A stretch of 64,000 nucleotides of DNA from Opitutaceae bacterium EW11 (GTDB taxonomy: Bacteria; Verrucomicrobiota; Verrucomicrobiia; Opitutales; Opitutaceae). Position numbers and translations under genes: made by a program. The stretch is taken from positions 372,001 through 436,000 of the forward strand of contig QAYY01000010.1 in the NCBI GenBank assembly GCA_003054665.1, written 5' to 3'. Positions within the stretch are counted from its first letter, which is position 1. Each line of letters opens with the position of its first letter. Below, in pieces: positions 45,662 to 54,596 of the stretch. The notes under the pieces were generated by a model that saw nothing but the letters and a program-made list of their open reading frames with translations, was not told where the DNA came from and did not search any database.

Positions 45662-46003
45662 TTAGGAAGCTGCGTGGGGGCTGGCTGCGCGCACACACCG
45701 CGGACGCAGCGCACCGCGCGGCGGCACAAAGTCAACACCCCCGGGATTCCAGGGGCCGCACTTGATTATACGTCGGACCGCGAGGTCCGCTCCGTGCACC
45801 GCTCCATGCACGCGAATCGCCTCCGCCGCATAGGCCGAGCACGACGGATAGAAACGGCAACCGAACCTCGGGCCGGCGACGAGATGGAGCGGCGTAGAAA
45901 TCAGATTCCGATAGAGCCAGACTCCGCCTAGCAACAGCCGCGACGCGGCGCCCGGCGCCTCGTCCACCTGGGGGGAATCGGAGTTGGTGGCAGAATCGTT
46001 CAC
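45662..46003 (-). CDS. yidD: Membrane protein insertion efficiency factor YidD
   Basis: 113 aa from a GTG at 46003 that overlaps the rnpA stop as GTGA, showing translational coupling. The core [65 protein letters not shown] holds the three conserved Cys and the CGPWNPGG motif. It assists YidC, encoded next. Confidence 0.93.
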   Translation of the reverse strand: MNDSATNSDSPQVDEAPGAASRLLLGGVWLYRNLISTPLHLVAGPRFGCRFYPSCSAYAAEAIRVHGAVHGADLAVRRIIKCGPWNPGGVDFVPPRGALRPRCVRAASPHAAS

Positions 46004-46404
46004 GGTTTTGGAGCGAAAAGGCGCTGGCAGGCGTCGACGAATCTCCGTTCAATTTCGGAGTATTCCAGCCGGTTCAGCGAATTCCGCGCGACCATCAGCA
46101 AATCACAATCGGGCGGAACCAGCGTCTGGTTTTTCCGGAAAACCTCCCGCATCCGGCGCTTCGCGCGGTTCCGCAGGACGGCGCACCCGACCGCCGCGGT
46201 CGAAGCAACGACACAGACGCGGGCAACGACAGGCGTGGCAACGGACGAATCGACGATACCCGAAGGGGCGGCGGCGCGTTCCGGAATACCCGGTCGCCGA
46301 TGACACCAAAGCGTGAAGCCGCCGCAATCGATGCGACGGCCTCGTTCTCGCGCCGTGCGAATATCCAGCTGCCGACGCAATCGCTGCTCGGCGCGGAAAC
46401 GCAT
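46000..46404 (-). CDS. rnpA: Ribonuclease P protein component
   Basis: 134 aa. The RNR motif reads [19 protein letters not shown] (about 75-93), flanked by the usual beta-sheet ([28 protein letters not shown]). The N-terminus [34 protein letters not shown] is family-like. With the RNase P RNA it processes the 5' ends of tRNAs. It lies 34 nt after rpmH and overlaps yidD. Confidence 0.93.
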   Translation of the reverse strand: MRFRAEQRLRRQLDIRTARERGRRIDCGGFTLWCHRRPGIPERAAAPSGIVDSSVATPVVARVCVVASTAAVGCAVLRNRAKRRMREVFRKNQTLVPPDCDLLMVARNSLNRLEYSEIERRFVDACQRLFAPKP

Positions 46405-46438
46405 GGCAATTCAGACGCGCACCGGACGGTGCGCCAGG

Positions 46439-46576
46439 TTAGACGACGGTCAGGCGTTTCCGGCCTTTGCGACGACGGGAGGCGATAACCTTGCGGCCGC
46501 CTTTGGTGGACATCCGGGCGCGGAAGCCGATTTTGCGGGCGCGCTTTTTGCGGTGTGGGCGAAATGTCGGTTGCAT
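46439..46576 (-). CDS. rpmH: 50S ribosomal protein L34
   Basis: 45 aa, basic: [22 protein letters not shown] then [23 protein letters not shown]. Length and sequence match L34. The ATG at 46576 is preceded by a clear promoter; a longer frame reading 18 codons upstream would run through the promoter region. First gene of the rpmH-rnpA-yidD-yidC operon. Confidence 0.97.
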   Translation of the reverse strand: MQPTFRPHRKKRARKIGFRARMSTKGGRKVIASRRRKGRKRLTVV

Positions 46577-46601
46577 ATCTAAAGTCGAAAAAGAGTTGAG
46601 A

Positions 46602-46630
46602 GATACACCGGACGCCCTCGCAGGTGTCAA
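46602..46630 (-). promoter_or_regulatory. Sigma70-type promoter of rpmH
   Basis: A perfect -35 TTGACA (minus strand, 46630-46625), a 17-nt spacer, and TGTATC as a fair -10 (46607-46602). The 5' leader would be about 20 nt. It is the best promoter by eye in the window. Confidence 0.68.
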
Positions 46631-46837
46631 GGCCCGGATTTTTGCGGCTAATCGGCCTTAGCAGCCGGGAGCGTCAGCCGGCTGGATCGGAGCCCCCAGC
46701 GACTCGGCAGATCAATGTGCTGCCCCGGAGACCCTGCGAGGCAGCCCGGCACTGGGACAGGGCATCCCGCGTGGAGAATCCTCCTGTCCGATTTTCCGCA
46801 CGCTTGGCGAATCGCGAAGAAACCGTAGCTTGGCGCC

Positions 46838-48220
46838 ATGCGTACGTGGTGCTCGGCGTTTCTGATCGCGGCGGCAGCTTTGACTCAGGCCCAACCACCG
46901 CCGATGACGCCACCCGCTCCTGCCGTGCGGGATCCGGACATCGATCGAATCGTGGCGGAGATTTCGCCCCAGGCCATCGAAGCCACTGTTCGCACCTTGG
47001 TGGGTTTCCAAACGCGACACACACTGTCCGACTCCAACGATCCGAAGCAGGGCATCGGCGCCGCCCGAAACTGGATCCAGGCGGAGTTCGAACGCATGAG
47101 TCAGGAATCCGGCGGACGCCTCCAGGTCGAGCTGGACCGCTTCACCCAGCGCCCCTCGCCGCCGCGCATCCCGCGGCATACGGAAGTCGTGAATGTGGTC
47201 GCCACCTTGCCTGGCCGACAGGCGGAATCGAAAGACCGCATTTATGTCGTGAGCGCGCACTACGATTCTCGCGCCACCGCCCCCAACGACGCCGATTCGG
47301 CCGCTCCGGGTGCGGACGACGACGCGTCCGGCGTGGCAGCCATGCTCGAGTTGGCGCGCGTGATGTCGAAGCGGGATTTCGACGCCACGATCGTGTTCAT
47401 GGCCGTGGCCGCGGAAGAACAGGGTTTGCAGGGCGCGCGCCATTGGGCGGAGAACGCTCGCGACCGGAAACGCGACATCGCAGGCATGATCACCAATGAC
47501 ATCGTCGGCAGCCCGGTCGCCGCCGACGGTACGGTATCGCGCAACGTCGTGAGGCTTTTCGCCGAGGGCGTTCCGCCGCAGAAAAACCTCCCGGAAGCCG
47601 ACCTCACCCAGATCAAGACGGGGGGAGAAAACGACTTCCCTCCCCGCCAGCTCGCCCGCGCGATCCGCGGCGCCGCGGAGCTTTACGTGCCGCACATGAC
47701 GGTGCGGGTCGTGTATCGGCGCGATCGCTACCTGCGCGGCGGCGACCATGCGGCTTTTCTCGACGCCGGCTTCCCCGCGGTTCGTTTCACCGAACCGTCC
47801 GAGAACTACGCGCACCAGCACCAGGACGTCAGGGTGGAAGACGGCGTGCAGTACGGCGATCTCCCCGAGTTCGTCGATTTCGCCTACCTGGCCGATGTCG
47901 CCCGCGTGAATGCCGCCGCACTGGCGACCCTCGCCCGGGCTCCAGCCTCTCCGGATAACGTCGAGGTGGAAACCGCGCGGCTCGAGAACGACACCGAACT
48001 CTCGTGGTCCGCCAACCGCGAACCCGATCTCGCCGGCTACCGGATCGTGTGGCGGGAGACCACGGCACCTTTCTGGGAACAAGCCGTCGACGTGGGCGTC
48101 GTGACGAAGTACATCGTCAAGGGGCTCTCGAAAGACGATGTTGTCTTTGGTGTGGAGGCGGTGGATACAGCTGGGCACGCCAGCCCGGCCGTCTATCCGA
48201 AGCCTTACCGGCCCCGCTGA
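46838..48220 (+). CDS. M28-family zinc aminopeptidase, exported
   Basis: 460 aa with a signal peptide (about 1-19). The M28 domain contains VVSAHYDSR (His/Asp), GADDDASGVAAMLELARV (bridging Asp), AAEEQGLQGARHW (Glu-Glu catalytic/zinc) and, near the end, GGDHAAFLDAGFPAVRFTEPSENYAHQHQ (His). A C-terminal fibronectin-III-like domain (about 370-460; PDNVEVETARLENDTELSWSANREPDLAGYRIVWRET) completes it. It probably cleaves peptides outside the cytoplasm. Divergent from rpmH. Confidence 0.9.
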   Translation: MRTWCSAFLIAAAALTQAQPPPMTPPAPAVRDPDIDRIVAEISPQAIEATVRTLVGFQTRHTLSDSNDPKQGIGAARNWIQAEFERMSQESGGRLQVELDRFTQRPSPPRIPRHTEVVNVVATLPGRQAESKDRIYVVSAHYDSRATAPNDADSAAPGADDDASGVAAMLELARVMSKRDFDATIVFMAVAAEEQGLQGARHWAENARDRKRDIAGMITNDIVGSPVAADGTVSRNVVRLFAEGVPPQKNLPEADLTQIKTGGENDFPPRQLARAIRGAAELYVPHMTVRVVYRRDRYLRGGDHAAFLDAGFPAVRFTEPSENYAHQHQDVRVEDGVQYGDLPEFVDFAYLADVARVNAAALATLARAPASPDNVEVETARLENDTELSWSANREPDLAGYRIVWRETTAPFWEQAVDVGVVTKYIVKGLSKDDVVFGVEAVDTAGHASPAVYPKPYRPR

Positions 48221-48261
48221 GTCCAATCCCATCGGCAGCCCTCGTTTCTTTCCCCACTCCC

Positions 48262-48699
48262 ATGCGCATCGCGGTGTTTTCCGACACACACGACCGTTGC
48301 CCGAAAGGCCTGCCAGAACGCATGCGCGAGGCGGACGAGATTTGGCACCTTGGGGATGTCTGTGATCCCTCCCTGCTGGTCGAGTTCGAACAGCTCGGCC
48401 CGCCGCTGCGGGTGGTCCTGGGCAACTGCGACAGCTATCCCCGCTGGCCTTTGAAGCTGTCTCTGCAGCGCGAGGGCGTGCGTTTCCACCTCGAGCATAT
48501 TCCGCCGCTGAAAACACCGACGAACTGCGACGTGCTCCTGCACGGTCACACTCACGTGCCGCGCGACGACATCGTCGACGGTGTGCGCTGGCTCAATCCG
48601 GGCTGCATCACGCGCCCGAATCGAGGAGCGCCTCCAAGCTGGGCTTGGCTGACCGTCAACGGCGGCCGGGTCGAGCGTTGGGAATTGATGCGCGCCTGA
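48262..48699 (+). CDS. YfcE/MJ0936-type metallophosphoesterase
   Basis: 145 aa from the ATG at 48262. The calcineurin-like motifs are complete: FSDTHD, HLGDVCD, LGNCD and LLHGHTHVP, followed by LNPGCITRPN. It is a small cytoplasmic phosphodiesterase of two-metal type; the natural substrate is unknown. It follows the M28 peptidase by 41 nt and precedes a GNAT gene by 32 nt. Confidence 0.9.
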   Translation: MRIAVFSDTHDRCPKGLPERMREADEIWHLGDVCDPSLLVEFEQLGPPLRVVLGNCDSYPRWPLKLSLQREGVRFHLEHIPPLKTPTNCDVLLHGHTHVPRDDIVDGVRWLNPGCITRPNRGAPPSWAWLTVNGGRVERWELMRA

Positions 48700-48731
48700 C
48701 GCGTTGGCATCGCCGCTGCTCGTCTCGGTGC

Positions 48732-49265
48732 ATGCACCGCCTGGTTTCCCTCACCGCCCCGGTTTCGCCGGATGACTTGGCGGCGCTCGTGCGCTTGCTT
48801 GCCGCCTGCGTGGAAGGAGGAGCTTCCATCGGATTCATGGCGCCGCTCGCACCGCCTGAAGCGGAAGCGTACTGGCGAAAGGTGATCGCGGACCTTCCTG
48901 CCGGAATACGCCGCATCCTGGTGGCTCGCGACAACGCCACAGGCGAAATCATCGGCTCGGCCCAGCTCGCTTTCGAAACCCGCGCCAACGGCCGCCATCG
49001 GGCCGAAGTGCAAAAAGTCATGGTGCTGCCCTCCCGTCGAAGGCAGGGCATCGCGGCCGGTCTGATGGCCGGGTTGGAACACGCCGCCCGCGAGCGCAAC
49101 GTGACGCTCCTCTTTTTGGATACGAGCGAAGGGCGTGGCGGCGCACGTGCGTTCTACGAAACCCTGGGATATCGCTATGCCGGCGGGATTCCCGGCTATG
49201 CCCTGGATCCCGACGGCGCGCCCGCGGCAAACGCCATCTTCTACCGCACCCTCGGTCCTGCCTGA
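48732..49265 (+). CDS. GNAT-family N-acetyltransferase
   Basis: 177 aa from the ATG at 48732. The acetyl-CoA loop is VLPSRRRQGIAAGLMAGLEHAARE (motif A, about 99-122), with LFLDTSEGRGGARAFYETLGYRYAG as motif B. An aminoglycoside- or amino-acid-type substrate is possible but not determined. The N-terminus MHRLVSLTAPVSPDDLAALVRLL fits known relatives. Confidence 0.87.
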   Translation: MHRLVSLTAPVSPDDLAALVRLLAACVEGGASIGFMAPLAPPEAEAYWRKVIADLPAGIRRILVARDNATGEIIGSAQLAFETRANGRHRAEVQKVMVLPSRRRQGIAAGLMAGLEHAARERNVTLLFLDTSEGRGGARAFYETLGYRYAGGIPGYALDPDGAPAANAIFYRTLGPA

Positions 49266-49459
49266 GCACTGCATCGAGCGGACGGCGCTCCGCCGGGGAG
49301 CTCGGGCGCAGGCCCTCACGCGACCGCACCGCTCTCTCGGGGCCGCGGACGTGCCGCGCGAACCGCCGCCCAACGCGTCGGAAGAGCCGCGCTTCCTGTC
49401 CGGCAGCCGCTCGGCACGCAGCCGGAACCCGGCGGTTCGGCCAGAGTTCACATTTCCGC

Positions 49460-50158
49460 ATGAATCCGAGGATTTCGTCTGCCGCCCGCCACCTCTGGGC
49501 CAACTGGGTCCGGCCTCTCGGCCTCGCCGCTCTTGTCGTTCTTCCTCTCAAGTCCGCCGTCGCCGACTGGAACTGGGTGCCGTCGGGTTCGATGCGTCCG
49601 ACGATTCTCGAGGGAGAGTTGATCGTGGTGAACAAACTCGCCTACGACCTGAAGGTTCCATTCACGACCCGGCACCTCGCCGAATGGAGCGATCCGCGCC
49701 GCGGCGAAATCGTGGTCTGTTTCTCGCCAAACGGAGGAACAAGGCTCGTGAAACGCGTCGTCGGACTGCCGGGCGACCGCATCGTCGTCCGCGGCGCGCA
49801 AGTATGGGTGAACGGAGCGCGCGCCGACTACGGCCCCATCGACAGGCGCTGGTCCGACCATCTCACCGCCAGCGAACACCGCGACGCCGTCGTTGCACAG
49901 GAGGCGCTCGGTCTCGTGAGGCATCCCGTCTTGGTGCGTCCCGAGCATGAACTCTACGCCACGGCTCAAGCTTTCGTCGTCCCGGCCGGGGAATACTTCA
50001 TGATGGGCGACAACCGCGACCTGAGCTTCGACTCCCGCTATTTCGGCTCGGTCCGCCGAGATCAGATTGTCGGCCGGGCTGTCGCCGTCGCGCTTTCGTT
50101 CGATCCCGACCACGCTCTCCTTCCGCGCCTCGATCGCTGGTTCGGGAAGCTGATGTAG
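49460..50158 (+). CDS. lepB: Signal peptidase I
   Basis: 232 aa. One N-terminal TM (about 18-35). The catalytic Ser44 is in VPSGSMRPT, general-base Lys98 in RLVKRVVGLPGD, and the S26 box is GDNRDLSFDSRYFG. It releases exported proteins from their signal peptides at the outer face of the inner membrane. No SD is evident; the ATG at 49460 is the only sensible start. Confidence 0.93.
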   Translation: MNPRISSAARHLWANWVRPLGLAALVVLPLKSAVADWNWVPSGSMRPTILEGELIVVNKLAYDLKVPFTTRHLAEWSDPRRGEIVVCFSPNGGTRLVKRVVGLPGDRIVVRGAQVWVNGARADYGPIDRRWSDHLTASEHRDAVVAQEALGLVRHPVLVRPEHELYATAQAFVVPAGEYFMMGDNRDLSFDSRYFGSVRRDQIVGRAVAVALSFDPDHALLPRLDRWFGKLM

Positions 50159-50200
50159 AAACGGCCGAGGACCGTGGCCGCCATCCCGCGCTTTCTCGAA

Positions 50201-51277
50201 TCAGCCGAACAGATCCAACTGAACGCCGCCCGGCCGGCGAAAGTGCTCCGCCGAAAGCTCGCGCGGATCTTCGTTCAAACGGAGCCGGCGGGCGGTCACT
50301 TTGAAGAGATCGTTGAGTTGCGCGGCGAAGATCCCCTCGCCTTTGAAGCGGGAGTACCACTCCGCCGACGAGAGTTTTCCGCCCCGGAGGTCCTTCAAAC
50401 GCGAAAGGACGCGTTCTTTCTTTCCCGGTTCGTGCGTATCCAGCCAATGGATAAAAACGTCCTTCACCGAATAGGGCAATCGCAGGAGGATGTACCCTCC
50501 CCGTGTCGCCCCGGCCTCGGCCGCCGCCTCGAGGATCGACGGCAACTCGTGGTCGGTCAGCCCGGGGATGACGGGAGCCATCATGACTCCGACGGGCACG
50601 CCGGCTTTGGCCAGCTCCCGAATCGCCGCCAACCGGTACTGCGGACGCGACGCGCGGGGCTCGAGCCGGCCGGCGAGATCGGCGTCGAGCGTGGTGATCG
50701 TCAAGAAAACGGACGCCCCGTTGAAATGGGCCAGCTCTGACAGCACATCGATGTCTCGCGTGACGAGATGGTTTTTCGTGATCAGGCCGACCGGATTCCT
50801 GAACTCCGCCAACACCTGCAGGCATTTCCGAGTGAGCTGGAATTGCCGTTCCGCCGGCTGATAGCAGTCCGTCACGCCGCTCATCCCGATTGGCTGCGGC
50901 TCCCATTTCGGGGACGACAGTTCTTTCCGCAGCAGGTCGGGAGCGTGGACCTTCACCATGATCTTCGTCTCGAAGTCGATGCCGCTGCCCATCCCGAGAT
51001 ACTCGTGATAGGGCCGGGCATAGCAGTAAGCGCAGCCGTGCTCGCAGCCGCGATACGCGTTGAGACCATAGCGGTAGGGCTGCACGTCAGGGCTGTCGTT
51101 CCGTACCAAGATCGACTGCGACGCGTCCGTGAGAAACTGAGTGCGCGGGTCCGGGCGCTCCTCCGGCGGGCAATCGGGATCCGCCGTGACAATCAGCCGC
51201 TCGAAGCGATTGTGCGGATTGAAATCCGCACCCCGACCGCGCAACGGCGCCGGCATAGACTGGCCCTGAAAAGGCAT
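50201..51277 (-). CDS. PA0069-family radical SAM protein
   Basis: 358 aa. The radical SAM cluster motif is CEHGCAYC (Cys78, Cys82, Cys85). Family sequences include AYRGCEHGCAYCYARPYHEYLG, TDCYQPAERQFQLTRKCLQVL, and MAPVIPGLTDHELPSILEAAAEAGA. It is related to spore photoproduct lyase-like proteins of the PA0069/Rv2578c group. The reaction is unknown. Convergent with lepB. Confidence 0.9.
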   Translation of the reverse strand: MPFQGQSMPAPLRGRGADFNPHNRFERLIVTADPDCPPEERPDPRTQFLTDASQSILVRNDSPDVQPYRYGLNAYRGCEHGCAYCYARPYHEYLGMGSGIDFETKIMVKVHAPDLLRKELSSPKWEPQPIGMSGVTDCYQPAERQFQLTRKCLQVLAEFRNPVGLITKNHLVTRDIDVLSELAHFNGASVFLTITTLDADLAGRLEPRASRPQYRLAAIRELAKAGVPVGVMMAPVIPGLTDHELPSILEAAAEAGATRGGYILLRLPYSVKDVFIHWLDTHEPGKKERVLSRLKDLRGGKLSSAEWYSRFKGEGIFAAQLNDLFKVTARRLRLNEDPRELSAEHFRRPGGVQLDLFG

Positions 51278-51475
51278 CGCTCAAATAGTGTTCAAATGAA
51301 CACATCGACGCAACCCTCGGCGAACGATCCGCAGGGCTTTTTCTCCCGGCAGCCGGCCAGGAGCCGAACGGAAGTTCACGTTTGGAAGTTGCCGACGAGC
51401 GTGTGACCATCGCAAGCGTCGCCTCTCCAAAGCCTGTGGCACCCTGCCACCTTCGCCTTGTCGCATTTCACCCGC

Positions 51476-52360
51476 ATGATGCTCCGCTTCCTTCTCCTCG
51501 CCTGCCTGCTTCTCGCTGCACCTCTCGGACTTCGCGCCATCCCGGCGGGAGACGCAGACGGAACCCTGAAAGCCCTCGTCGCCCGTCAGAACAAACTCTT
51601 CGCCGAAGCAGAAAAGCAGGGCGACCAGCTCGATCAGGACAACTTCCGCTCGCAGCTCCAGCAGCTCTGCAACGACTACGACGTCCTCTTGCGCGACTAT
51701 CCTAAACTCGCCGCGGGTTTCGTCGCTTACGGCATGCTCCTCAACAAAGTGGACATGCGAAAAGAGGCGGCGGAGATGTTTCTTCAGGCGAACAGAATCG
51801 ATAAGAACATCCCGCTGGTGAAGAATCAGCTCGGCAACTACCTCGCCGAGGAGGGCAAGCCCCTCGAGGCGGTGAACTACTATCTCTCCGCGATCCAGCT
51901 CGAGCCGAAGGAGCCGCTGTACCACTACCAGCTCGGAACCCTGCTCACGGAGGCTCGCGACGATTTCCTGAAGAGCGGCCAGTGGACGCGCGAGACCCTC
52001 GACAAGGCCATGCACGAAGGTTTCCGGCAAGCGATGGAGCTCTCGCCGGGCAGCGTCACCTACGCGTACCGGTACGGGGAATCGTTCTACGATCTCGAAC
52101 ATCCGGACTGGGATGAGGCGCTGGAATTCTGGAGAGCGCTTGAGCTGAAGGTGAATCCGGGGGTGGAAAAGCAGACCATCCGTCTCCACGAAGCGAATAT
52201 CTTGATCAAAGAGGACAAGATCGATCAGGCGAAAGACCTGATGGCCACGGTCACGGAACCGGTGCTGCAGAAACAAAAGCAAAAGCTGATCGATCAGCTG
52301 CCGAAGCCGAAGGCCGAGGTTGAGAAAAAACCGGCGCCCGCGGTTCCGGAGAAGAAATAA
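51476..52360 (+). CDS. Exported TPR-type protein
   Basis: 294 aa from the ATG at 51476 with a signal peptide (MMLRFLLLACLLLAAPLGL, cleavage after LRA). The helical body has at least three TPR-like units (GFVAYGMLLNKVDMRKEAAEMFLQANRID, PLVKNQLGNYLAEEGKPLEAVNYYLSAIQLEP, PLYHYQLGTLLTEARDDF). The C-terminus is Lys/Pro-rich. Likely a periplasmic scaffold; partner unknown. The ATG pair at 51476/51479 gives the signal peptide; a TTG 18 nt upstream is less likely. Confidence 0.83.
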   Translation: MMLRFLLLACLLLAAPLGLRAIPAGDADGTLKALVARQNKLFAEAEKQGDQLDQDNFRSQLQQLCNDYDVLLRDYPKLAAGFVAYGMLLNKVDMRKEAAEMFLQANRIDKNIPLVKNQLGNYLAEEGKPLEAVNYYLSAIQLEPKEPLYHYQLGTLLTEARDDFLKSGQWTRETLDKAMHEGFRQAMELSPGSVTYAYRYGESFYDLEHPDWDEALEFWRALELKVNPGVEKQTIRLHEANILIKEDKIDQAKDLMATVTEPVLQKQKQKLIDQLPKPKAEVEKKPAPAVPEKK

Positions 52361-52485
52361 AACCCGTTCGCCGAGAGCGCCGAGGAGACAGCCAGAATGC
52401 GCGCGTCGGCAGCCGCATTCGGCCCCGCTTTCCGTGGGTTTTCCTTTCCCTGGCTGAGCCGGAGCGGCTAAGACCTTCCCAACAC

Positions 52486-53295
52486 ATGTCTTGGTTCAAC
52501 AAGCTCGAGCGGAAGCTCGAACCCATCGCCATCACCAACATCACGCTGTATTTGGTGATCGGCCAAACATTCGTCTATTTGGCGAAGATGTTCCGCCTCC
52601 TGGATGAGAGGCAACTCTGGTTGGTGCCAGTGCTCGTGACGCACGGGCAGATCTGGAGATTGGGCACTTTCGTATTCGTTCCGGAGCCAACCCATTGGGC
52701 ATTGGTCGCCTTCATGCTGTATTTCTTCTACTTCATCGGAAGCGCGATGGAAGCAGCATGGGGAACCCTACGCTACAACCTGTTCCTTCTGGTCGGATAC
52801 TTGCTCACTGTCGGGGCTGCGTTCGTCACGCCGAATATGGCAGCAACGAACCTATTCGTCGGCTTGGCGGTGTTTCTAGCCTTCGCATACCTGAACCCCG
52901 ACTACGAGATCCTCGTCTTCTTCATTCTGCCAGTGAAGATGAAGTGGCTTGCTCTGCTCGACTGCCTGTATCTCGCGTATACGTTTGCCATCGGAGATTT
53001 CGGAACCCGCCTCGCCGTTATCGCGGGCGTCGGCAATTTCCTGATCTTTTTCGCGCGAGACCTCTGGCTCGATCTGCGCACCGGACAACGCCGGATGAAA
53101 GCCAACGCGCGCAACGCGGCCAAGAGCGCCGAGCGCGAGCCGCGCCACCGCTGTTACGTCTGCGGCAAAACGGACATCAGCCATCCCGATCTCGACTTCC
53201 GCTACTGCTCGAAATGCGCCGGCGACCAGTGCTACTGCCCGGAGCACATTCGGAACCACGAGCACGTGCTGACGCCGACGGAGGGCCCCCGTTGA
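52486..53295 (+). CDS. Rhomboid-like membrane protein with C-terminal zinc ribbon
   Basis: 269 aa with about six TMs (residues 20-185) in a rhomboid/Der1-like layout (ITLYLVIGQTFVYLAK, HGQIWRLGTFVFVPEPTHWALVAFMLYFFYFIGSAMEAAWGTLRYN). The catalytic GxSG is absent (TNLFVGLAVFLAFAYL at the expected place), as is the TM6 His. A cytoplasmic basic linker leads to a Cys/His cluster (about 222-258: CYVCGKTD, YCSKCAG, CYCPEH). It is therefore probably a pseudo-rhomboid that binds zinc and clients. Its stop overlaps the prmB start as TTGA. Confidence 0.8.
   Translation: MSWFNKLERKLEPIAITNITLYLVIGQTFVYLAKMFRLLDERQLWLVPVLVTHGQIWRLGTFVFVPEPTHWALVAFMLYFFYFIGSAMEAAWGTLRYNLFLLVGYLLTVGAAFVTPNMAATNLFVGLAVFLAFAYLNPDYEILVFFILPVKMKWLALLDCLYLAYTFAIGDFGTRLAVIAGVGNFLIFFARDLWLDLRTGQRRMKANARNAAKSAEREPRHRCYVCGKTDISHPDLDFRYCSKCAGDQCYCPEHIRNHEHVLTPTEGPR
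53280..53285 (+). promoter_or_regulatory. Ribosome binding site fixing a TTG start
   Basis: GGAGGG, 6 nt before the TTG at 53292, inside the end of the rhomboid-like gene. It supports the unusual TTG start of prmB and translational coupling. Confidence 0.7.
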
Positions 53296-54215
53296 AAGCG
53301 AGCGCATCGACGCTCTTCCGCGGCTCGCGCAATTTCCGCACGCTGGGAGAGTGGCTAAACCACGCCGTCGCGCTCTACGACCAGCACGGCCTAGCCGTTG
53401 GCCAAGTCGCATCCAGCCCGCACGACGAAGCGCTCTACCTCCTCCTGCGCACGCTCGACCTGCCGCTCGAAAGCCCAGCCAGCGTCCTTCGCCGCAAACT
53501 CACCCCAGAGCAAACCGACCAGATCAAGGATGTGCTTGCGAAGCGGATACTCGACCGCACGCCTGCCGCCTACCTGACGCGCGAGGCCTTTCTGGGGGAA
53601 TACCGATTCTACGTGGACGAGCGGACCATCATTCCGCGCTCGTACTTTCTCGAAATCATCCCCGGCCAGCTGGACGACTGGCTTCCGAAAGACCTTCGTC
53701 CAAAGCGCGTCGTCGACGTGTGCACGGGTTCGGGCTGTCTGGCGGTCCTGCTCGCCCACCATTTCCCGGAAACGAAGGTGGACGCGATCGATCTCTCGGC
53801 GGATGCCCTCGCTGTCGCTCAAATCAATGTCGAGGCGCATGGCTTGGAAGACCGGCTGCGGCTCTTCGAGAGCGACGTTTTCGATTCCGTCCCGCGAGCA
53901 CGCTACGACGTGATCCTCAGCAATCCGCCGTACGAACCTTCGGCTCATGTCGACGCCATGCCGCTCGAATACCACCGGGAACCGCGCATGTCGCTCGACG
54001 GCGGCAAAGACGGCCTCGTGATCATCCGCAAGCTCCTCGCGCAAGCCCGCGAGCGGCTGCAACCGCACGGCATTGTGATGATCGAGGTGGGTGGACTGCG
54101 CGAAGCGATGGACAAGGAATTCGCCGCGCTGGACCTCCATTGGCTGCACACGCACGACGGCGCCGATTGCGTCTGCGTGATCCACGCCCAGCGGCTGCGC
54201 GCCGCAAGAATCTGA
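53292..54215 (+). CDS. prmB: 50S ribosomal protein L3 glutamine methyltransferase PrmB-like
   Basis: 307 aa from a TTG at 53292. The N-terminal helical domain (LGEWLNHAVALYDQHGLAVGQVASSPHDEALYLLLRTLDLPLE) and the linker FYVDERTIIPRSYFLEII are PrmB-type. SAM-binding VVDVCTGSGCLAVLLAHHFP and catalytic SNPPYEPS follow. It methylates the N5 of a glutamine in L3. The motif and N-domain favour PrmB over PrmC, but the assignment between the two is by similarity only. Confidence 0.88.
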   Translation: MKASASTLFRGSRNFRTLGEWLNHAVALYDQHGLAVGQVASSPHDEALYLLLRTLDLPLESPASVLRRKLTPEQTDQIKDVLAKRILDRTPAAYLTREAFLGEYRFYVDERTIIPRSYFLEIIPGQLDDWLPKDLRPKRVVDVCTGSGCLAVLLAHHFPETKVDAIDLSADALAVAQINVEAHGLEDRLRLFESDVFDSVPRARYDVILSNPPYEPSAHVDAMPLEYHREPRMSLDGGKDGLVIIRKLLAQARERLQPHGIVMIEVGGLREAMDKEFAALDLHWLHTHDGADCVCVIHAQRLRAARI

Positions 54216-54293
54216 CGCGTCGCCGGGCGTTCGCGATCCGAATGCCGCCTGACTGTTTTCCCGGCAGCGTCCGCGCTTGGAGGCGTGCCTAGC

Positions 54294-54527
54294 CTAGGCG
54301 GACCACTGGCTCAGGTTGCCGCTGTCACGTTCTCCCGGCTCGAATTTCGTGCAGTCACGCCCTTCCGACACGGGCGCTCCGCCGTGCGCGAGACGAGGGT
54401 GTTCGCAGTAACCCCAGCTCCCGCCAGGATCGTCGCCGATGCGCCGGAAATAACGGCAGTCGGGGCCGCACGGCAGCATCGCTGTTGCCCATTCGGCATC
54501 GGTGAGGTCGCGGACGTCCAGGTTCAC
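54294..54527 (-). CDS. Small four-Cys protein
   Basis: 77 aa from a GTG at 54527. It contains CGPDCRYF, a lone Cys in GYCEHP and Cys in RDCTKFEPG (Cys20, 24, 41, 59), a pattern seen in small metal-binding proteins. It lies 69 nt downstream of the TPR membrane-protein gene on the same strand, so it may belong to that operon. Start uncertain (GTG, or ATG at residue 17). Function unknown. Confidence 0.5.
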   Translation of the reverse strand: MNLDVRDLTDAEWATAMLPCGPDCRYFRRIGDDPGGSWGYCEHPRLAHGGAPVSEGRDCTKFEPGERDSGNLSQWSA

Positions 54528-54596
54528 GACCCAGAGCTAAACGCGTGGCGGCGGTGAGCCAATCCATTTGCCGCGACACGCCGTCTCAGGGGCGCG

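Noticed and set aside
46577-46837. Replication origin next to rpmH
   Set aside because: No TTATCCACA-type DnaA boxes, no AT-rich unwinding region and no dnaA/dnaN seen here.
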